From Isoetes taiwanensis (lineage: Eukaryota > Streptophyta > Lycopodiopsida > Isoetales > Isoetaceae): a DNA stretch of 64,000 bases. Made by a program: the position numbers and the translations under genes. The notes under the pieces were generated by a model that saw nothing but the letters and a program-made list of their open reading frames with translations, was not told where the DNA came from and did not search any database. Where the stretch lies: assembly GCA_021234155.1 (NCBI GenBank), contig JAJEKV010000054.1:5503962-5567961 (forward strand), written 5' to 3'. The first letter of the stretch is position 1; each line of letters starts with the position of its first letter. Shown here piece after piece: positions 58,275-64,000 of this stretch.

Positions 58275-59945
58275 AAAAACCACCATTCCACCATTGATCA
58301 TATCTTCACTTTGCGCACATTGATTGAGGATAGCAGGAATCACCGACAAAACCTGTACTATTGTTTCGTGGATTCACAAAAGCTTTTGACACAGTGCGGG
58401 ACAAGTTATGGGACAGACTGCGGCAACTGGGGACTCCCCTTGACTTGCAGAATGCAGTGTATAGGCTGTAGGAGGCATGCTCAGGCTGTATCACATCGTC
58501 AGGACAGCCCGTAATCAGTAGTATTGGAGTGCGTCAAGGTTGCCCCCTCCCCCCCACACTCTTTGGCCTGTACATTGACCAGTTGGAAGATTGGCTCTCT
58601 GAGCATGGAGGTGCGGGCGCCCATCTCATGCATCACTCAATCCGGAAACTCATATATGCTGACGATGTCAACCTTCTGGCCTATGCTCCAGAGGACATGC
58701 AACATCACCTGGATGCTCTCGACACTTTTTGCCGATTCACCGGCATGCGAGTTAACTTGGCCAAAACTAGGGTGCTGCTAGTCTCATCATCCCATCAGCC
58801 AAGGCTTCCCTCATTCACTTACCAGGGACAGGATGTAGAGGTGGCTCCGACCTACAAGTACTTGGGGATCGAGTTCTCTACTACCACCCATTGGGATGCT
58901 GCCATCAGGTTGCGGGTCACGGCAGGTTGGAAAGCACTCTATGCCATGCAGAACAACAGCCACAAGGCAGAGTTGTATGCCTGGGGCCACCAGTCACACT
59001 TATTTCGGGCATTGGTCGAGCCGGTCCTTTTATATGGGGCAGAAGTATGGGGTCCGGTGATATCCCTCAACACCTGGAATGACCTCGAGCAGGTGCAGAA
59101 AGCCTTCTTGGCACGAGCCCTTGGGGTAAAGTCCACAGTTCCATACCAGTTCCTACTCCAGGAGACAGGTTTTCTACCCCTGCAACGGGCTGCATTGGAA
59201 CGCCATATCATTTACTTCCAGAAGGTGGTCGCTATGGGTGATACACGTTTGCCCAACCTTGCTTTGGCCAGATGTGTACATGTAAGGACAAAGAAAGATC
59301 ACAAGGCACTTAAGTTGTACCTAGATGCTACTTTCCTTCGCAATGCAGATGCTCTGACGCACGTTAAGCTGGCACACTATCAGCAGCAAGTCAATCCCAG
59401 GCTCACGAGAGGCCCACACCAGTACTTATACACTCAGTTGCCCATGAAGAAGCACAGACTTATAGCTTCCATTCGCACGGGTGCACATCGCCTCCGTATT
59501 GAGACAGGACATTGGGCTCGGGAAGCACGAGAGCAAAGGCTTTGCCAGTGTTGCCATCAGGGCGCCATTGAGGATGAATGTCATGCCCTCCAGATCTGCC
59601 CAGCGTTTGCCCATATCAGAGAGCGGTATGTTCGATTACTAGTGCCTGGCCAACCGTTGCATGAGTTGTTGAATATGACGTCAGTGGGTTTGTTGGGGTC
59701 ATACCTCCAGGAGGTTATGGATGCACGGACTCAGTTGTGTCTTCTGGGACGGCATTGAACTGTCCTACACAATTGTACAACATGCCAGCAGACTTATTAC
59801 TGCTAAGGTTTTTCCCTCGAAAACCCTTCGGGGCGGGGGTTTTTTAATCCTGTCAGTAATACGTTTGCTGCTCTCTTTTTTGTTTGGGTCCCATAGGCCA
59901 GTCGGTCTCCGTGGACGCTAAAAATCTATTCTATTCTATTCTATT
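58275..59945 (+). mobile_element. 5'-truncated LINE (TTCTA-tailed family)
   Basis: Starts inside the RT at the STIDHIFTLR block and runs to the tail (TTCTA)n at 59925-59945. The 3' UTR shares CCGTGGACG and CCCATAGGCCAGTCGGTCTC with the 36.7 kb element in opposite orientation. 5' truncation is normal for LINE insertions. Sequences resembling each other (TATCTAGGCTATGCT) flank it on both sides (58211 and 59997), which suggests it sits in an older repeat. Confidence 0.9.
58529..59758 (+). CDS. LINE reverse transcriptase, C-terminal 409 codons, intact frame
   Basis: Opens at the RQGCPLPPTLFGLY block, then LIYADDVNLLAYAPEDMQ (catalytic YADD), FCRFTGMRVNLAKTRVL, TYKYLGIEFS, WKALYAMQNN, LFRALVEPVLLYGAEVWG, FLPLQRAALERHIIYFQ. 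The C-terminal part carries a zinc-finger-like cluster LCQCCHQGAIEDECHALQIC. The real protein started further 5'; YYCFVD and VRDKLWDR (motif A region) lie in other frames just upstream (58311-58500). The first Met is not a true start. Confidence 0.9.
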   Translation: MRQGCPLPPTLFGLYIDQLEDWLSEHGGAGAHLMHHSIRKLIYADDVNLLAYAPEDMQHHLDALDTFCRFTGMRVNLAKTRVLLVSSSHQPRLPSFTYQGQDVEVAPTYKYLGIEFSTTTHWDAAIRLRVTAGWKALYAMQNNSHKAELYAWGHQSHLFRALVEPVLLYGAEVWGPVISLNTWNDLEQVQKAFLARALGVKSTVPYQFLLQETGFLPLQRAALERHIIYFQKVVAMGDTRLPNLALARCVHVRTKKDHKALKLYLDATFLRNADALTHVKLAHYQQQVNPRLTRGPHQYLYTQLPMKKHRLIASIRTGAHRLRIETGHWAREAREQRLCQCCHQGAIEDECHALQICPAFAHIRERYVRLLVPGQPLHELLNMTSVGLLGSYLQEVMDARTQLCLLGRH

Positions 59946-61890
59946 ATTATCAAACCAAACCAAACAACACAATCTAAGGGACACCTAAAGCATAGCATCT
60001 AGGCTATGCTTTTAATCTAGGAACATAAGACCCAAGACCTTAGAATCCAACCTTATCTAACTTAAAGGACAAAGTGAAAGCAAGAACTCCTTTCCAACAA
60101 AACAAGATGACATGTTTAGAACACGAAATTAAGGGACATGCACCCCAATCTATGAAGATCCAGCAAAAACAAGGGATTGACGGAGCAAGACGCCAGGCCA
60201 ACATGCCAACCCTACGAGCATAAAACGAGAACAACAACCAAAAAGCATTATGCTATAAAAGACCCATGTCCTAGCTACCAACTACAAACAAGCTTAAGTA
60301 GCATATCTTCACATAACCCACGCAAGCACTAGGCATCCAAGGAATTGATGGTGTAAGACCCAAGACTGACCTTAGACTCCAAGCTCATGCACATCAACGA
60401 CAACTGAACAAAGGAGAACCATCAAACAAGAAAATTCTCATCAAAATGAATCTAATAAAAGGGGTCACACATTCCAACCTGACCAATACATGATCTCCAA
60501 AAAACAAGATGGGCATAAACCCCGACCGACCACTCCAAGACTGAAAAGTTGAGGTGCTCGAATATTTACATAAAAAGTGGGTACTAGAGTTGTGCAAGCA
60601 TGGGTAAACACAACTATACTTGGATGAATGAAACTAAGAAGGTATAAAAACAACCCTAGACCAACAAAGCATCTAAAGACATATCTAACAACCAAGTATG
60701 GCTCAAAGCAAGATGTACAAGCGGAAAAATGCACCCCACAAAAACAACTTGATAAAATAAACAAAGAACCTATGCAACAATTTGGCAGACTATAAGTGCA
60801 ACAAAAATCTTGAAGGCATCTAGGCGAAGTTGCATCTGCAACAAAAAGTTTCTAAGGCATCTAAGATCCAAAAAAATTAACAAACTTCTTCTCGATTCCA
60901 AGGTCCAAAAACATTGTCAACGATTCACAATTCTCTCACCCATGAGTTAATGTCCACAAGACTCGAATCTGCATCTCCACAAATCCATGCAATAAAATAT
61001 AAGATTTGCAAGCTAAATGTCTATTTTATCGTATTTATTTTTGCAAAACCTAGCAAAAAACATAAACCTGTACACAGATGCAGCCACCGCCCATGGATCC
61101 GACCTGCTCAAGGACGGCGGCCCACTTGCTCGAAGCATTTTGAAAAACCACGGAAGTCGTCCATATCCATCCATTTTTAAAATGACATGACAAGCAAATC
61201 CGGTCCCAACACCAGCTACAAAGGGATCCGTTACCCTGCATGATCTTCATAATTCAAATGTTCTAATTACAGAGGCAACTGGTGTTCTTTGGTCCCTTCC
61301 TGAAATGGACTACTCCATAATCTAGACACCTCCTTCCATATATAAACTTTATAGCAAGTCCTGCTAGTTTAAATAAAATGTCATAATTGTTGGCTTCCAA
61401 ATTTGGCAAAAAAAATGCCTCCTTAACTATGTCAAACTACATGGCTGTCTACAGTACAACATAACAACTTGGAATAAGCAGAGGAAAAGCAAAAGCTGGA
61501 TCATTTATGACTAGAATTACTTGAAGGAGAAAGAAGCTCACCTATTGAAAGATGCCGATTATAACACAAGAAATGGCGCATACCCAGTTTGAGAGCGATC
61601 GACTGCAGCAACGCCCGATGCAGGGGTAACATGGTCAGATCACCATTAGACGACAGATTCGCCCCTGCCCCTGCCCACTGCCCTTGCCCATTGCATATCC
61701 ACCTTACATTTATCTGCCAGAAAAATCCCAAACAATCGCTACCGTGTAAGCATCAGAATCTTCACAAACCCCCCAACAAAAATCCCAGACAATCGAAACC
61801 ATGTATTTAAAATATTGTAGAATATGCTAAAAATTTCTTCGTCCAAACTAAATCAGGCCGTCTAAAGGGGCACTCCGCCTACGAGCAACC
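59946..61890. other. Non-coding stretch
   Basis: AT-rich. No supported gene. Scattered words such as GACCCAAGACC(T/G) and ATCTAGGCTATGC recur between 58.2 and 60.4 kb, probably an old dispersed repeat. Confidence 0.5.
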
Positions 61891-61894
61891 CAAA

Positions 61895-61944
61895 AAACCC
61901 TAATACGTGGATATGGATAGTATACGTGTATTTCCACGTCACGT
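61895..61944 (+). promoter_or_regulatory. Telo-box and four ACGT cores upstream of the right-end gene
   Basis: AAACCCTAA at 61895-61903, then ACGT cores at 61904, 61924, 61936 and 61941 (TACGTGG, TACGTGTA, CCACGTCACGTCC). ACGT cores are bZIP/ABRE-type sites in plants. They lie 50-90 bases before the coding start, a typical proximal promoter position. Confidence 0.5.
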
Positions 61945-61956
61945 CCACCCTAAACA

Positions 61957-62055
61957 ATGGAGCTATGGCACAGATGAACAAGCATACTAGATATGTCGGA
62001 GCAAACGCCGCAGCTAAGAATTTTACTTCATCAGCACCAGCATCAGCACCGTCAC
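61957..62055 (+). promoter_or_regulatory. Upstream ORFs before the right-end gene
   Basis: ATG at 61957 opens a 6-codon ORF. ATG at 61964 (and in-frame 61973) opens a 31-codon ORF that overlaps the main start out of frame. If the transcript starts before 61957 these would lower translation of the main ORF. Confidence 0.4.
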
Positions 62056-62995
62056 CATAATCAGCCTGCTGTACAGCCGTCTCCTCCGTCTCCGTCGTCT
62101 GCACCTGTCGAAACAATATACAATGTAGATGATGATACAGAGCCTGGGCAATTTCTTCCCGATTCGCCATATTCCCCAGTTCGGGAGCATGACAATGTCT
62201 ACCTCTCCTTCCAATCCGATCGAAAACGTGTGCTGGTAAGTATATGAGAAGAAATGAGCTAGTCATGGCACCAAAATTCTGAATATAGACCAGTGGATTG
62301 ACATTTCACGAATTTCAAACAGCAGTAACAGTGTTATTTTGACGCTTGAGGATTGGTAGATTCTTGTCTGATAGAATTTGTAGATGTTTATTGTACTGAC
62401 GAGCATAGTGCTTCTTCTGTTAGGACGTTTTTAAGGAAGCAATTGCAAAACCCTTACCGTCCAATGCAGTCGCATTAGCTGCCATGCAAGATGCAATGAA
62501 ACCACAGGTTAGTTATTATCTAATACTGGATATTGATTTTTGCGAGAAAAGTGGCCAAGGATAGCTGAAATAGATGAAATAAATAGTTGAAATAGGTTGG
62601 GTAATTCATTTATTTTTCTATGTTTTTAACTGGAGAATAAAAAGATCATGGCAACCATATACAAGGAGAATCAAAGTTACTCGTTCGTGGGTTTCAAATT
62701 GAGAAACCAAAACTTGCTTATAAACTGAAGAAACCTGATTAATCTCGCGAACCTGTTTCAAAATGAAGAGAGAGCTTGATGGTAAATAGGACTGGAATTG
62801 TTGTATGGTACCTTATAAATTGATAGAATATTATTTGAATCTGTGCCCAAATCTTTGACTGATCAGAAGTATTAAAAATAGCTTGGAGATTCAGAAATTG
62901 ACAAAAGGTCTCTTGTGCAGAAGCAAGCTGTTTTAGTTCAAGATGAGAATCAATTGTTAGAGAATGGACTTCGTAGTCTACTTCAGGAGCTTGTG
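61993..62995 (+). CDS. 5' part of a multi-exon plant gene, unknown family
   Basis: Three exons, all phase 0: 61993-62235 (81 codons, donor CTG|GTAAGT), 62424-62507 (28 codons, acceptor TTCTGTTAG, donor CAG|GTTAGT) and 62882-62995 (38 codons, acceptor AAAATAG, donor GTG|GTATGT). Exon 1 reads MSEQTPQLRILL, a Gln/His-rich run, a Pro/Ser-rich stretch, then YNVDDDTEPGQFLPDSPYSP and LSFQSDRKRVL. Exon 2 is DVFKEAIAKPLPSNAVALAA-MQDAMKPQ. Exon 3 (VQKQAVLVQDENQLLENGLR) looks like a coiled coil. Perfect phase and clean splice sites make this the best intact gene here. Later exons are not seen before the window ends, so it is partial or broken by the repeats at 63.3-64 kb. I do not recognise the family. 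Confidence 0.7.
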
Positions 62996-63505
62996 GTATG
63001 TAACTCACCTTCATTGTGATACGTGAGTTTTTCATAGGAATAAATCATAGGTGTTAGTGCCATACTTAAACCTTATCATACTTTGAATTGTACATATATT
63101 CCTAAATCCATCAGTTGAGACACATTTTATACTCACACTGCGTACATAATCTCACTTCATCCCACCCTGAATACCTCTCCACTCCAGCTTCTGGAGGTTG
63201 TATTTTTGGTTTGCGGAAAAGCAAGATGGGGATTGGACACTCTGAGTGGGTCAAAATTGTGGGCATTGGATTTGCAAGACTTGTACAGTAATTGGCCCTA
63301 TCATTCACTTCACAAGTGGAGAATGATGATAATGGTATAATTAGGAATGTAATCTGTGGAGGTAGTGATTCAGTACCTCCACAGATTACATTCTTAACTA
63401 TACCATTAACTATACTGGGCTCATATAAACTCAACAGGAATAGTCTAATAGAACTGCATTTTCTTGCAAAAGAGATGTTATAAGTTCTATATTTCCAATC
63501 ACTCT

Positions 63506-63507
<2 letters not shown>
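62996..63507. other. Intron or 3' flank with foldback repeat
   Basis: No further exon could be assigned. Contains the inverted repeat at 63331-63407. Open frames on both strands here are explained by that palindrome. Confidence 0.45.
63331..63407. repeat. Foldback inverted repeat, 34-base arms
   Basis: Arms 63331-63364 and 63374-63407 are complementary with very few mismatches (core AATGTAATCTGTGGAGGTA) around a 9-base loop GTGATTCAG. It may be a small foldback element or part of a MITE. The transcript would form a strong hairpin. Confidence 0.85.

Positions 63508-63561
<54 letters not shown>
63508..63561. repeat. (AAT)n microsatellite, tail of the edge LINE
   Basis: About 18 AAT units directly next to the 3' end of a minus-strand LINE; on that strand it is a (TTA)n tail. 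Confidence 0.9.
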
Positions 63562-63565
<4 letters not shown>

Positions 63566-63621
63566 TAATGTCTATTGCTCTCTTGGGCCTCAAGAGGCCA
63601 TAGAGCACATGAACAGCAATT

Positions 63622-63990
63622 TTACAACTTTAAATGTAAGGAACGGTGTGCATCCACCGCCCTTATGTATGGTCCTAATGTCATTTGCGGTATTGATAAC
63701 AAAGAATAAAAGTCTGCCGCCCGAATGCCAAAATTGTATCTAATGTGAGCATACTCAGAGCATTGCAGGAAAACATGATTTTCGTCCTCAATATGTCCTG
63801 TTCTACATACCTTACATAACTGGTCTTCCACCGGATTTTTCGCCCATCTTCCTGTTTCTATTTCCAATTTATGTGACCCTGTCCTATATCTAGCAATCAA
63901 TTGTCTTTGTATCTTGGGTATGCTTGCCTTAAGATAGTTTTGACTCTCATATGTTGTCATGTGATTGACGTTGGCTTGATACTGTAGCAT
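63622..63990 (-). CDS. LINE ORF2 C-terminal domain (partial)
   Basis: Reads IPKIQRQLIARYRTGSHKLE, IETGRWAKNPVEDQLCKVCR, TGHIEDENHVFLQCSEYAHI then PYIRAVDAHRSL. This aligns with the C-terminus of the 58.5 kb ORF (RLIASIRTGAHRLRIETGHWA; CQCC..GAIEDECHALQIC). CxxC, His and Cys of the zinc-finger-like cluster are kept. Open from the window edge to its stop at 63622. Confidence 0.85.
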   Translation of the reverse strand: MLQYQANVNHMTTYESQNYLKASIPKIQRQLIARYRTGSHKLEIETGRWAKNPVEDQLCKVCRTGHIEDENHVFLQCSEYAHIRYNFGIRAADFYSLLSIPQMTLGPYIRAVDAHRSLHLKL

Positions 63991-64000
63991 TCTTTTCCCA

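Larger units (their letters stand above)
63508..64000 (-). mobile_element. LINE 3' end, cut by the window edge
   Basis: Minus-strand LINE C-terminus plus 3' UTR and (TTA)n tail. Related to but distinct from the 58 kb family. The rest lies outside the window. Confidence 0.8.

Noticed and set aside
63111-63483. Opposed frames of 107 (minus) and 63 (plus) codons with similar peptide VICGG
   Set aside because: The similarity is created by the inverted repeat at 63331-63407, which reads alike on both strands.

Overview
This window looks like land-plant nuclear DNA: AT-rich, intron-bearing and packed with decayed transposons. The plant call rests on a Ty3/gypsy-type gag behind a tRNA-iMet primer-binding site, L1-like LINEs with plant-type ORF1 and zf-RVT domains, a Helitron CTAG terminus, telo-box and ACGT promoter motifs, and exon fragments of plant-like cyclin T and an OTU deubiquitinase. 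A fern or other large-genome lineage would fit, but I cannot name a species. No rRNA, tRNA gene, CRISPR or prokaryotic operon is visible.

Left part (1-17 kb): a decayed exon-like frame near 2 kb, then an array of large direct duplications, A1-U1-A2-B1-U2-B2. A is about 2.75 kb and B about 3.1 kb; every junction is an A-tract followed by CC (or GCC for U2). Inside are several minus-strand, exon-like open segments with splice signals from a gene I do not recognise. The paired copies differ mostly at CAG/CTG sites, which looks more like consensus error than ordinary divergence. From 17 to 21 kb there are only small tandem repeats and AT-rich DNA.

Middle (21-45 kb): an L1-like LINE on the minus strand (21.2-28 kb) with ORF1, an APE endonuclease, RT and zf-RVT; a plus-strand gypsy gag remnant (28-30 kb); a probable unknown minus-strand gene (32.6-34.7 kb); a GC-rich minus-strand LINE (36.7-40.7 kb) between purine-rich repeats; a cyclin-T pseudogene (42.6-43.5 kb, minus); and a Helitron 3' terminus at 45.09 kb.

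Right part (45-64 kb): a LINE 3' fragment, minus-strand gene fragments including an OTU-domain remnant (46.6-48.2 kb), a near full-length minus-strand LINE (48.7-54.2 kb), an intronless Cys-rich ORF with a TATA box (55 kb), a 5'-truncated plus-strand LINE with a long intact RT ORF (58.3-59.9 kb), the 5' end of a well-formed plus-strand gene (61.99 kb onward, at least three in-phase exons), a foldback repeat (63.3 kb) and the 3' end of another minus-strand LINE at the window edge. Nothing reads as a joint pathway; the genes are isolated and several are broken.
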